The notes under the pieces were generated by a model, which saw only the letters and a program-made list of their open reading frames with translations, was not told the DNA's origin and ran no database searches. A DNA stretch of 64,000 nucleotides, from positions 52,564 to 116,563 of the forward strand of contig NZ_JAPDPI010000013.1 in assembly GCF_026013615.1 (NCBI RefSeq), given 5' to 3'. The translations under genes were made by a program, and so were the position numbers. Position 1 is the stretch's first letter, and every line of letters begins with the position of its first letter. The DNA comes from Plebeiibacterium marinum (GTDB lineage: Bacteria > Bacteroidota > Bacteroidia > Bacteroidales > Marinilabiliaceae). Below, piece after piece: positions 28,001 to 37,704 of the stretch.

Positions 28001-28415
28001 CCATGCTACTTGGATTGTCAGCATCCGGGTATATATAAAAATGAACACTGTCTCTTCTGGTAATATCAAACCGGTTTATGCCACCAACGGAAGTTCCAAT
28101 CCAAAATGCATATTCATTTTCATCTTCAATGATGCACTTAATGGTATTATCGCTTAACAGACTGGAATATGAATTTTTTTTACTAAAACTATCAAAATAA
28201 ATACCATCCGCCCTCATGAGTCCATCAGACGATCCGACCCAGATATACCCTTTGCTGTCTTGCAATACAGTCTGGATAGTTGAATGTGACAGACCTTCAC
28301 TGCGGGTGTAGTTTTCAAAACCTCCCAAATCGGACTGCCCTGTTAAACACCATGAATTCAACAGTACATACAACAAGGTAAAAATTATTCTGATTCCGCT
28401 CTCTGATCTCCCCAT
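25008..28415 (-). CDS. Reg_prop / Y_Y_Y two-component sensor histidine kinase
   Basis: 1135 residues from ATG 28415. A TTG eight codons upstream lies inside the -7 element and is rejected. A signal peptide ends near LTGQ. Many beta-propeller repeats of the Reg_prop type (GYIWVGSSDGL, IWIATQNGL, LWISSRSGD) fill residues about 30-680, then comes a Y_Y_Y domain (about 690-790), a membrane helix (about 795-815), a coiled coil, the HisKA box with SHEIRTPMNA (H899) and a HATPase domain with GMGLGLSIV. Unlike classical hybrid HTCS regulators it ends after the ATPase and has no receiver or AraC domain, so it needs a separate response regulator. It should sense a periplasmic ligand. Confidence 0.93.
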   Translation of the reverse strand: MGRSESGIRIIFTLLYVLLNSWCLTGQSDLGGFENYTRSEGLSHSTIQTVLQDSKGYIWVGSSDGLMRADGIYFDSFSKKNSYSSLLSDNTIKCIIEDENEYAFWIGTSVGGINRFDITRRDSVHFYIYPDADNPSSMVSINAIGQVSAHKFLVGTNTQGLYYFYPKTSRFEKIEEVFDTSIPFPTSIIRIEKSKNFIWVTSSNGLLQFSQKGEYITTYYFTGKSFTQDAKGNSLVVTSIKELDNDHIAFTSENALYVYNWQNNKLEKVYKAESKDVLFNCFTYDNKGGYWIGTEENGVFYYNESKKSVVNHTRNSNGNSIISNFVNDMVMCQDNSILWIATQNGLSKYDYYLSKFKQYDIENLTNNQVSSIFTLYKDSQSGYWVRGGRGTYYKANSDSLFKRAEWIQDRVVFQVKEDTESNLWFTSQKGVVVYSLKNKMSKVISFEHPDCDPSKLNFVTALDIDSDGILWLMSEAGIIRCNINTEQYKVFPLDKEESGFLHRFTDITISEKDGVLWISSRSGDLMYFNISSSVYGYVDVKKLLGVLNKPCIIMDLALEGDDKVWIATYGSGLLIYDKKSGSISTELSYGFMESYVYAIVDDGAGSFWLSTNQGICRVTLEDRSVKFYDQTDGTYCSEFNELAYCKASDGNILFGGINGFIEFNPEKIYKNQYQPAVFISSYVEDNLSALYAEELLDDVRYDTDSIITVKGDSEVKFYPSVLNYSTSFDNRIKWKLEGFDKDWKEGYAHESMTYNNLKKGTFTLKLKGTNNDGVECANVATLTIKVKAKFIDTTFFQILLVLVIVGAIVLLIRIRALWHKTQNSLLVAKVNEKTEALTNANVELEESKNKILNQKTELEIHRNYLEEIVDLRTADLEKAKVKAEESDQLKTSFLANLSHEIRTPMNAIIGFSNLLISDEFETSQQRHFLKLINQSSESLLALINDIIDISRIETGNIKLVKQKTNIPQLVKEIKEELIFEEKSKDVRFMQFYELNTGDMDFCTDRYRLKQIISNLLRNAFKYTSEGYVKLTVKSATVEGLKEIGFNLNGKKDTNFTPIVFIVEDTGIGIEEKDLKIIFEPFQKAQNIDKLYDGMGLGLSIVRNLVDLFGGEVLVESESQKGTKFYFFINKTLHSC

Positions 28416-28436
28416 TATCCTTAAATTGACAATTGG

Positions 28437-28467
28437 CAAATATAACCTATAAAACTCTATATTTCAA
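28437..28467 (-). promoter_or_regulatory. Promoter of the sensor-kinase gene
   Basis: On the minus strand TATATTTG (28444-28437) is preceded by TTG (28467-28465) with a 20-base spacer, a full Bacteroidota-type promoter. It overlaps the mutS2 stop region, so the kinase can be expressed apart from mutS2. Confidence 0.7.
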
Positions 28468-31004
28468 ATATCTATTTCCACTATGGTAATCCCGCTACCT
28501 CCGTGCTGTATATGTTCGTCCCTGAAACTTTTTACATGTGGCATGGTATTTAGCATTTCTCTGAGCATTTGTCTTAAAATACCATTTCCCTTACCATGCA
28601 AAATTTTCACGGTTTCAACCTCACACATCACCGCATCATCAATATGAGCGGTTACGTTGTGTATGGCTTCGTCGGCCCTTTGGCCACGCACATCAATATC
28701 TGGTTTAAAAGTCAGCTTTCTGTTCCTTACCTTTTCGGCCAGGTTAGCTCCCAGGCTCTGCTTATTCATACCGCGTAATGCTTGCTTAACCTGCTTATTG
28801 CTAATTTTCTCAAGCCGCGTAACCTTTACATTGGTCAACATCTGGCCAAAGGCTACCAAAGCGTTTTTCCCATTGAGTTCCATCACTTCTCCCGGCAATG
28901 CCTGGCCCTCCAATCTAACTTTATCCCCCTTACGGATTACTCCATCATTCTTAACTTTGGTTGTCTTAACTGGTTCTTTCCGAATAGCTGTATCATTATC
29001 CTTAAATGATTCTGATGATTCAGCATCTTCATTAACTACTTTTTCACCCTTCTTTTTCTGACGATTTTTTATTCGTTCTATCTCTCTTTCAATCTTCTGT
29101 TTTTGTTTATCGTCCTGATGCTCCAACCGGCCTTTAAACTTGGTGAGTGATTCCCTGGCCTGTTTGGTTCTTTCTTTTTCAGCCTGGCTTTCTTTGATTT
29201 CGCGGATAGTACGCTCAATCTTTTTATTGGCAGTAGCCATTAATTCTTCGGCCTCTTTCCTGGCTTTTTCAATAATAGCATTCCGCTCCTTCTTCATATT
29301 TTCCAACTGCCCCAGGTACTTGTCGTACACATCTTCCAGTTGCTTATCTTTTCTTCGGATATTATCCCGTTTCTTTTCCCAATAACGCTTATCTCGGGCA
29401 ATTTCCCTCAGGTGCTTATCAAAATTGATATGATCTTCCCCTATTTGCATCTTGGCCTCATCCAGCAATCCTTCAGGAAGTCCTATTTTACGGGCTATTT
29501 CAAATGCAAACGAACTCCCCGGCTGTCCGATTAACAGTTTAAACAGAGGTTTTATCTGATGCGTATCAAACTGCATTGCCCCATTTTCTATCCCTTGAAC
29601 TCCTGATGCATAGTGTTTTAAATTTGTATAGTGAGTGGTAATTACACCATGGAGCTGCATATTATTAAATTCCTTCAGCACCGATTCAGCAATAGCTCCA
29701 CCCAGTGCAGGTTCGGTACCGGTTCCAAACTCATCTATTAATACCAGGGTTTCAGGGGTTCCGTTTTTTAAGAAGTACTTCATGTTCAGCAAATGCGAAC
29801 TATAGGTACTCAAATCGTTTTCAATGGACTGCTGGTCGCCTATATCGATAAATATATTCCGGTAAACACCCATGGTACTTCGCTCGTCCATAGGGACTAA
29901 CAATCCACACTGGAACATATATTGCAACAGACCTACGGTTTGCAGACAAACCGATTTACCCCCTGCATTGGGCCCTGAAATCAAAACAATGCGTTGCTCT
30001 TTGTTAAGCGCAATATCCAACGGCACCACCTCTTTGCCTTCTGCCGAATGTTGAAGGTACAACAAGGGGTGTGTAGCCTGTTCCCAGTTCACGGTAGCAT
30101 GGTTTACCATATCGGGCAGACAGGCATTGATTCTCAAAGCAAACTTTGCCTTTGCCCGTATAAAATCCATGATACCTAAAAACTCGTAGGAGTATATTAA
30201 ATCATCAATATACGGACGGATGCTATCTGAAAAGGCGAGTAGTATTCTCGCCATCTCTCTTTTTTCGGCATACTGCAACTCCCTGATCTCATTATTGATC
30301 TCCACAATCTCAGTAGGTTCAATAAAGCTGGTTTTCCCTGTAGCCGACTCATCATGGATAATACCATTTAGCTTGCGTTTATTTCCTGCAGGTACCGGTA
30401 TCACAGCTCTTCCGTCCCTGATGGCCACATTGGTGTCGGCTTCCACCAAACCTTCCTGACGTGCTTTGTTAAGGATAGCAGCCATTCTTCGCGAAACACT
30501 CCCCTGTTTTTTAACCATCTCATTCCTTATCCTGGCTAACTCGGGCGAAGCTGTGTCCTTAATTTTCCCAAACTTGTTCAAAATCCCATCTATCCGCTCA
30601 AAAATATAAGGGTACACCATAACCTTTGATGCTATTTCCCTTAAAAAAGGATAGGTATTGGACTCCTCCTTGTTTTTAAAGAAACGTACAATATCTTTTA
30701 CTGAAGACAACGACCTACGCATGTCGAAAAGTTCACGCTCTTCTAAAAACAACCCCTCTACCCTAATTCTCTGTAAAGGCCCCCTCACATCAATATAATA
30801 ACTGGTTGGAAATGATGATTCTTCCACACATATCTGCTTAAACTCATTGGTTTGGTTCACCCAACGATTAATAACATCATGCAAGGTTACAAAGCGCATT
30901 TCGTCAACTCTTTCTTTACCCAAAGAACTCAGGCATTGCTCCTTTACCAATTCCCGCACCCTGTTAAAGCGGATCTTCTCTTCAAAAAACTCAGGATATA
31001 TCAA
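28464..31004 (-). CDS. mutS2: MutS2-type DNA endonuclease/ATPase with Smr domain
   Basis: 846 residues. The MutS-like core includes the P-loop ISGPNAGGKS (about 340-350) and Walker B LIDEFGTGTEPALGG. A long charged coiled coil (about 520-660) follows, and the C-terminal Smr nuclease domain carries DVRGQRADEA and HGKGNGILRQML. MutS2 suppresses homologous recombination and rescues stalled ribosomes in other bacteria; it lacks the mismatch-recognition domain. The start is TTG 31004: the family opening IYPEFFEEKI follows directly and no in-frame ATG lies near. Confidence 0.95.
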   Translation of the reverse strand: MIYPEFFEEKIRFNRVRELVKEQCLSSLGKERVDEMRFVTLHDVINRWVNQTNEFKQICVEESSFPTSYYIDVRGPLQRIRVEGLFLEERELFDMRRSLSSVKDIVRFFKNKEESNTYPFLREIASKVMVYPYIFERIDGILNKFGKIKDTASPELARIRNEMVKKQGSVSRRMAAILNKARQEGLVEADTNVAIRDGRAVIPVPAGNKRKLNGIIHDESATGKTSFIEPTEIVEINNEIRELQYAEKREMARILLAFSDSIRPYIDDLIYSYEFLGIMDFIRAKAKFALRINACLPDMVNHATVNWEQATHPLLYLQHSAEGKEVVPLDIALNKEQRIVLISGPNAGGKSVCLQTVGLLQYMFQCGLLVPMDERSTMGVYRNIFIDIGDQQSIENDLSTYSSHLLNMKYFLKNGTPETLVLIDEFGTGTEPALGGAIAESVLKEFNNMQLHGVITTHYTNLKHYASGVQGIENGAMQFDTHQIKPLFKLLIGQPGSSFAFEIARKIGLPEGLLDEAKMQIGEDHINFDKHLREIARDKRYWEKKRDNIRRKDKQLEDVYDKYLGQLENMKKERNAIIEKARKEAEELMATANKKIERTIREIKESQAEKERTKQARESLTKFKGRLEHQDDKQKQKIEREIERIKNRQKKKGEKVVNEDAESSESFKDNDTAIRKEPVKTTKVKNDGVIRKGDKVRLEGQALPGEVMELNGKNALVAFGQMLTNVKVTRLEKISNKQVKQALRGMNKQSLGANLAEKVRNRKLTFKPDIDVRGQRADEAIHNVTAHIDDAVMCEVETVKILHGKGNGILRQMLREMLNTMPHVKSFRDEHIQHGGSGITIVEIDI

Positions 31005-31039
31005 GATTCTAATAATTTACTTGTTCAAAAATTAAATGA

Positions 31040-31047
31040 CAAAATTA
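31040..31047 (-). promoter_or_regulatory. -7 element of mutS2
   Basis: TAATTTTG on the minus strand, 35 bases upstream of the TTG start. Confidence 0.55.
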
Positions 31048-31172
31048 GTAAAAATACAAGTCATTGCTTTATGTTTTGATGGCACATAAATGCAGATCAA
31101 AAAAATTTACACATTTTTTACTTTTCTTATGAAATGATATTACGTAACTTGAGGTAAATAAATAAGCTGTTT

Positions 31173-32357
31173 ATGTTCACTCCCGATCCGCAGAAAGTAC
31201 TTATCGTTGAAGACTCCCCGACAAACATTTTGGTGTTATGCGATTGCTTAAGCGAATACAATTGCCTGGTGGCTAATTCAGGAGAAGAAGCCTTAAAAAT
31301 AGCACGTGGTGACAACAAGCCCGACCTTGTTCTTTTGGATATTATTATGGAAGGCATGAATGGCTATGATGTATGCACTCTTCTTAAAACCGACAGCTCT
31401 ACCAGCGATATTCCAGTTATTTTTATAACCGGAGAAACAGATCCACAAAGCCTGGTAAAAGGATTTGGCGTAGGGGCAGTTGATTTTATTACCAAACCTT
31501 TTAATTTTGACGAACTCAAAGTCAGGGTTTCCACACAACTCAAATATAAAAAATCGCTCGACGACAATACGCGATACCTAAAATCAATTGAAGATATTTA
31601 CGATACAATTACCGACAGCATGTACTATGCGCAACGGATACAAAATGCAACCCTTCCACATAAAACCTTTTTGGATACTTTAATGGAGGATTATTTTGTA
31701 ATTTACAAACCCCGCGATATTGTAAGTGGTGACTTCTATATAGTTAATAAAGTAAACAACAAGCTACTTTTGGTTGCTGCAGACTGTACAGGACACGGTG
31801 TTCCGGGTGCCTTAATGAGCATGATGAGCATGGCCTTTATCAAGGAAATTATCAACGTTGAAAAAATATCAGATCCCGACATTATCCTGAACCAATTAAG
31901 GGAAACCATCATATCTACGTTTTCCAGTCCGGGAAGTGATGAAATTTCTGACGGACTGGATGCATCACTTGTTTTAATTAATGATAAAGACAACACCCTT
32001 AAATATGCTGGTGCAAACCTGCCCATCTACTTAGTACGAAACAACGAACTCATTGAAATAAAAGGGAACAGGATGCCCGTAGGCTCCTATCCCAGGCAAT
32101 CACCTTTTACATGCCATACCATCAACCTGCAGAACAACGATTGCATTTACCTGTTCTCAGATGGCTATGCCGACCAGTTTGGCGGTGCCAACAACCGAAA
32201 AATGATGCATGGACTATACAAATCTAAAATACTTGAATTCAGCAAGCTACCAATGCAAGACCAAAAAGAAAAATTGCAGTATTTTTTTAACCAATGGATA
32301 GGTTATAACGAACAAGTTGATGATATTCTATTGATGGGATATAGGTATAATTGCTAG
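31173..32357 (+). CDS. Fused response-regulator receiver / SpoIIE-type PP2C phosphatase
   Basis: 394 residues. The receiver domain (about 7-125) has the acidic pocket VEDS and the phosphoacceptor D56 in LVLLDIIMEGMNG, and FITKPF with the conserved lysine. A short helical linker leads to a SpoIIE-type phosphatase domain (about 165-394) with GDFY, AADCTGHGVPGALMS and YLFSDGYADQFGG metal-binding motifs. Such proteins dephosphorylate anti-sigma-factor antagonists in partner-switching control. No anti-sigma gene is close; the nearest kinase is at 25008-28415, so pairing is only inference. The gene is divergent from mutS2. Confidence 0.93.
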   Translation: MFTPDPQKVLIVEDSPTNILVLCDCLSEYNCLVANSGEEALKIARGDNKPDLVLLDIIMEGMNGYDVCTLLKTDSSTSDIPVIFITGETDPQSLVKGFGVGAVDFITKPFNFDELKVRVSTQLKYKKSLDDNTRYLKSIEDIYDTITDSMYYAQRIQNATLPHKTFLDTLMEDYFVIYKPRDIVSGDFYIVNKVNNKLLLVAADCTGHGVPGALMSMMSMAFIKEIINVEKISDPDIILNQLRETIISTFSSPGSDEISDGLDASLVLINDKDNTLKYAGANLPIYLVRNNELIEIKGNRMPVGSYPRQSPFTCHTINLQNNDCIYLFSDGYADQFGGANNRKMMHGLYKSKILEFSKLPMQDQKEKLQYFFNQWIGYNEQVDDILLMGYRYNC

Positions 32358-32429
32358 TCTCAGAACTCATTTAAACAATCATTAACATTATTAAATTCAA
32401 TCAGTTAATGTCAGGTCATTTATAATATT

Positions 32430-32437
32430 TATCTTTG
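32430..32437 (+). promoter_or_regulatory. -7 element of the ABC-F gene
   Basis: TATCTTTG matches TAnnTTTG and lies 34 bases before the ATG. Confidence 0.6.
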
Positions 32438-32471
32438 CGCTCCTTTTGAAATAAAAGAAAAATATTTATAA

Positions 32472-34085
<1,614 letters not shown>

Positions 34086-34123
34086 AAAATAAGCTAAAGA
34101 AGAAAAGCTTGATAAAAAAGTAA

Positions 34124-34168
34124 TTTCTCGCAAATTTCGCTAAGCATAAAAGCGTTTTTTGCGAGAAA
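34124..34168. terminator. Long hairpin between convergent genes, possible bidirectional terminator
   Basis: TTTCTCGCAAA (34124-34134) pairs perfectly with TTTGCGAGAAA (34158-34168), with an inner CGCT/AGCG stem. It lies between the ends of the ABC-F and phosphodiesterase genes. U-tracts are weak, so termination is likely but not certain. Confidence 0.5.
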
Positions 34169-34173
34169 CTCTT

Positions 34174-34686
34174 TTAACCTTCCTCTCCAAAGGATTTGTT
34201 ATCCAGCTCAATTACTTCCAAATCCTTAATTTCTCCTTTATCCAGCACAAACCTTATTGCTGTGCGAACAGCATGAAATCCGGAACGCCCGGCAGCCCCG
34301 GGATTAATATGCAGGCAATTTAACTTGTCGTCGTAAATTACTTTTAATATATGCGAGTGACCGGCTATAAAAAGCTTTGGCGGATTCTTAAACAACCCCG
34401 CTTTAACCCTTCCATCATACCTGCCCGGATAGCCTCCAATATGCGTAATCCACACATCAACCCCATCGCATTCAAAGCGAAGATGCTCTTTTAAGATACG
34501 CCTGATTACAGCATCATCAATATTACCATAAACAGCGCGGGTCGGCTTAAAATCCTGCATGGCATCCAAAACTTTCATATCACCAATATCACCGGCATGC
34601 CATATCTCATTACAATTGGCAAACAGCTCTTTAAAACGCGGATCAAAATATGAATGCGTATCAGAAATAAGTCCTATGCGAGTCAT
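34174..34686 (-). CDS. YfcE/MJ0936-type metallophosphoesterase
   Basis: 170 residues. Metal-binding motifs of the calcineurin-like family appear in order: GLISDTHSY, HAGDIGD, GNID, THIGG and AGHSH. The small size and fold match YfcE-like phosphodiesterases, which hydrolyse phosphodiesters with Mn2+; the natural substrate is unknown. It is convergent with the ABC-F gene and divergent from the SixA-like gene. Confidence 0.9.
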   Translation of the reverse strand: MTRIGLISDTHSYFDPRFKELFANCNEIWHAGDIGDMKVLDAMQDFKPTRAVYGNIDDAVIRRILKEHLRFECDGVDVWITHIGGYPGRYDGRVKAGLFKNPPKLFIAGHSHILKVIYDDKLNCLHINPGAAGRSGFHAVRTAIRFVLDKGEIKDLEVIELDNKSFGEEG

Positions 34687-34747
34687 GCTATTTTATTTTG
34701 CCCGAAAATAGCGTAATTTTATAAATAAATAAGGTTAACAAACAACA

Positions 34748-34793
34748 GTATCAAGACACATTTCTTGCTCTTGATACTTAAATCGTGATACTT
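34748..34793. repeat. Inverted and direct repeat ahead of the SixA-like gene
   Basis: GTATCAAGA (34748-34756) and TCTTGATAC (34769-34777) form a perfect 9-base inverted repeat, and TGATACTT recurs at 34772 and 34786. It could be an operator, or part of the degenerate ATCAAGACAC-type intergenic repeats of Bacteroidota. Confidence 0.45.
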
Positions 34794-34806
34794 GAAAATT
34801 TCTTTT

Positions 34807-35307
34807 ATGAAAAAATTAATATTGGTTCGCCACGCTAAAACAGAACAACTTTACGATTATAGCAAATCAGACTTCGACAGGAAACTTCTTCCCCGGGGAC
34901 ACAAGGATGCTGCTACCATTGCCAATCAACTTAAAAACAAAGAGATTATACCAGATCTTTTTATTACCAGCAAAGCAAAAAGAGCAAAACAAACAGCAGA
35001 AATCTATGCAGAGACATTAGGCTACAACCCAAGCGCTATTAAAAAAGAACAATTTATCTATGATGGTTACACAACCTCTGAAATGATAAAATACCTATCT
35101 CAGTTTAATTCCGGTTCTGATACAATTATAATCTTTGGCCACAACCCGGATATTGCCGGCTTTACTGTAAACCTGATTTCCGATGACCTTTGGCATTTTC
35201 CAACAAGTTGTACTACCGTTATAAATTTCAACATTGATAGTTGGAAAGATATTGAGGTACGTAGCGGAAAAGTAGAATTGTATATTTATCCCAAAATGTT
35301 TAAGTAG
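34807..35307 (+). CDS. SixA-like histidine phosphatase family protein
   Basis: 166 residues from ATG 34807; a TTG at 34792 would add five residues before the conserved first strand. LILVRHAKTE carries the RH nucleophile motif, KAKRAKQTAEIY is the second arginine motif, and FGHNPDIAGF holds the second catalytic histidine. The length matches SixA-type phosphohistidine phosphatases. The target in this organism is unknown. Confidence 0.88.
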   Translation: MKKLILVRHAKTEQLYDYSKSDFDRKLLPRGHKDAATIANQLKNKEIIPDLFITSKAKRAKQTAEIYAETLGYNPSAIKKEQFIYDGYTTSEMIKYLSQFNSGSDTIIIFGHNPDIAGFTVNLISDDLWHFPTSCTTVINFNIDSWKDIEVRSGKVELYIYPKMFK

Positions 35308-35440
35308 ATTGTTTTTTAATTGTCAGTGTTTGTGACTGGTTAAATGCCTTTTCCTAATTGCAACAATGCAAACAAGCAATCTCAGGGCGTAAGTATAAAC
35401 CATCTGTAGTTCCTTATGCCCTGGGCAGACAAACTCACCT

Positions 35441-35519
35441 ACAACCAATGAACAATAACCAATGTCCAATGACGAATAACTAATGTCTAACAACTAATGA
35501 CTAACAACTAACGACCAAC
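35441..35519. repeat. Degenerate short tandem repeat (AACAACTAATGACT type)
   Basis: Five to six imperfect copies of a 14-15 base unit end right at the mnmA stop codon. It resembles in style, not in exact sequence, the repeat at 15523-15580. Confidence 0.6.
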
Positions 35520-36719
35520 TTAGCTAATCACTCCCGAACCAATCAGCTCATCCTCAACATACCAAGACGCAAACTGCCCTGCAGTGATCCCCCTTTGTGG
35601 TTCATCAAACACTACAAACATACCTTCTTTTCTTCTATGAATTACGCCATTTTGCAACGGCTGGCGATACCTGATCCGGATACTTAAACGCTTGCTCTCG
35701 CCTACTTGCATTTCCAAATCCGGGCGTACCCAATGCAGCTCATCTGCATTTACCTTTAAAACCTGACGAAACAAGCCCGGGTTTTTCTTACCCATACCAA
35801 CATAAATCTGGTTGTAGTCGATGTTGGTACCTATAATAAACAACGGCTCCGGGAATCCTCCGATATTCAAACCCTTACGTTGCCCTACAGTATAAAAATG
35901 AGCTCCCCCGTGTTCTCCTACCCTTTTTCCATATTTCGGATGAAACATATAGGGTTTTGACAATTCTTCCAGCACATCATCCGTTGGATTATCAAACGCC
36001 TGCTTCCAATCCCTGCCATACAGCTCACAATCTTTATCTATAAGAAACACCTTCCCTTTTTTCGACTCCAGCTTTTGTTGTAAAAAAACGGGTAAATCAA
36101 CCTTTCCTACAAAACAGATTCCCTGCGAATCCTTTTTATGCGCAGTTACCAGGTTCAATTCATTGGCAATCCTGCGGACTTCAGGTTTAATAATATCGCC
36201 AATGGGAAACAGTGCCTTCGACAACTGTTGTTGCGATAACTGGCACAAGAAATAACTCTGGTCTTTATTGCCATCACTACCTGCCAACAAGCGATGGTAT
36301 TCTTTACCATCTTTAATAATGGTATCTTTTCGACAATAGTGCCCTGTTGCCACGTAATCCGCCCCCAATTCAAATGCTTTATCCATAAAAACATCGAACT
36401 TAATTTCGCGATTACACAGCACATCCGGATTTGGAGTACGTCCTTTCTCATATTCACTAAACATGTAATCCACCACACGGGCACGGTATTGTTCACTCAA
36501 ATCAATAAAATGAAAAGGGATATCCAGTTTTTTAGCTACCGCCATGGCATCAAAACGATCTTCCAACCACGGACAATCAGCCTCAAGCACCCCTGTTGTA
36601 TCGTGCCAGTTTTTCATAAACAAGCCTATTACCTCATACCCCTGCTCTTTTAAAACATAGGCAGCAACACTTGAATCTACTCCACCCGATAAACCGACAA
36701 CAACTTTTTTCTTTTGCAT
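35520..36719 (-). CDS. mnmA: tRNA-specific 2-thiouridylase MnmA
   Basis: 399 residues. The PP-loop [11 protein letters not shown] (9-19) binds [15 protein letters not shown] holds the first catalytic cysteine and GICFVG the second. MnmA thiolates U34 of Lys, Glu and Gln tRNAs, and the length is usual with an extended Bacteroidota insert near 220-260. The gene is monocistronic, with its own promoter at 36746-36753. Confidence 0.95.
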   Translation of the reverse strand: MQKKKVVVGLSGGVDSSVAAYVLKEQGYEVIGLFMKNWHDTTGVLEADCPWLEDRFDAMAVAKKLDIPFHFIDLSEQYRARVVDYMFSEYEKGRTPNPDVLCNREIKFDVFMDKAFELGADYVATGHYCRKDTIIKDGKEYHRLLAGSDGNKDQSYFLCQLSQQQLSKALFPIGDIIKPEVRRIANELNLVTAHKKDSQGICFVGKVDLPVFLQQKLESKKGKVFLIDKDCELYGRDWKQAFDNPTDDVLEELSKPYMFHPKYGKRVGEHGGAHFYTVGQRKGLNIGGFPEPLFIIGTNIDYNQIYVGMGKKNPGLFRQVLKVNADELHWVRPDLEMQVGESKRLSIRIRYRQPLQNGVIHRRKEGMFVVFDEPQRGITAGQFASWYVEDELIGSGVIS

Positions 36720-36745
36720 ATTGACTCTCTAAAAAAATTAGCCCA

Positions 36746-36753
36746 CAAAGATA
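36746..36753 (-). promoter_or_regulatory. -7 element of mnmA
   Basis: TATCTTTG on the minus strand, 26 bases upstream of the mnmA ATG. Confidence 0.6.
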
Positions 36754-37053
36754 CATTATTTACAATAAAAAAAAGCACCTAATCACAAGGGTTTATTATA
36801 CAAGCTTTTAATACATAAAAAACAATTATTGCAAAAATTATCCTCCTTTTTATGAACATTAATTATATGGTTAACGTATATCATTTCACATATTGTATGA
36901 TAAGATATTTGAGAGATTAGACTGTTTCACATATTACTCAATGCCAACCCATTGACACCTTTATCAACACTCTAATCGTTCAAATATCTGATACTAGTAA
37001 AAATTAACAACGTTTTATAATATAAATTCATCCCAAAATCAAAAACATTTAAA
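36754..37053. other. Intergenic region with a long imperfect inverted repeat
   Basis: No gene seen. The 19-base arms 36903-36921 and 36971-36989 match at 17 positions (AGATATTTGA-nn-GATTAGA type) around a 49-base loop. A regulatory RNA or a small mobile-element remnant are both possible. Confidence 0.45.
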
Positions 37054-37647
37054 ATGAAATTATACTTAATTACCTTATGCGCTTTAATAGCCACCGCCAC
37101 TATAAGTGCCCAAAAACCTTGGACTTCAAGAGATTCATCCACCGTAGAAAAATTAAAAAAGACCATTACCCTTTCTGAAGCAAAAGTGCAAAAAGCCCAG
37201 GTAAAGGTTGATTATGCCGATTCTCTTATACAAGTTGGATCATCTCAACTTGCAGAGGGTAAAAGTCTGAAAAAGCAATTAAAGACAGAAACAAAATCGC
37301 TGACAAAACAATATGCAGTTGATAAAAAACCTTTGTTGAAAATTTCAAAATCGAAGAACAGGGATGAAGCTGCCGAGGCCAAAGCTGAAATAAAAGCCAT
37401 AGACGCAAAATTTAAGATCGATTCAAAGGAGCTATCAAACAAAACCAAGGCAAACGATAAGTTAATAAGCACTGGTGAAAGAAACCTGGGTAAAGGAAAA
37501 GGTTATATCAAAACCTACGAACGAAGCCTAAAAGATGCCCAGGCTGATTTACAATATGCTCAGGAAGAATTAGACTGGAAATTAGAAGATCTGAATTTTG
37601 ATGAAGAACCTGAATCTGAAAAGAAAGGAAAAAAGAAAAAGAAATAA
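37054..37647 (+). CDS. Secreted lysine-rich coiled-coil protein of unknown function
   Basis: 197 residues; no family recognised. A signal peptide is clear (1-19, ending ISAQ). The rest is almost entirely helical and charged, with heptad-like stretches (about 30-65 and 100-185), and it ends in an acidic patch followed by a run of nine residues rich in Lys. It should be periplasmic or attached to the outer membrane. The gene stands alone and ends at a bidirectional terminator. Confidence 0.7.
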   Translation: MKLYLITLCALIATATISAQKPWTSRDSSTVEKLKKTITLSEAKVQKAQVKVDYADSLIQVGSSQLAEGKSLKKQLKTETKSLTKQYAVDKKPLLKISKSKNRDEAAEAKAEIKAIDAKFKIDSKELSNKTKANDKLISTGERNLGKGKGYIKTYERSLKDAQADLQYAQEELDWKLEDLNFDEEPESEKKGKKKKK

Positions 37648-37670
37648 CAGTCAAACTCGGATAAGTAAAA

Positions 37671-37704
37671 ATGCCCGTTCCTCTCTGAGGCGGGTATTTT
37701 TTTT
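37671..37704. terminator. Bidirectional rho-independent terminator
   Basis: ATGCCCG..CCTC pairs with GAGG..CGGGTAT, flanked by a T-run on the plus strand and by A-rich sequence that gives a U-tract on the minus strand. It separates the convergent coiled-coil and DUF4249 genes. Confidence 0.85.

Noticed and set aside
28416..28439. TTG start of the sensor kinase at 28439
   Set aside because: It lies within the -7 element; ATG 28415 gives a standard signal peptide.
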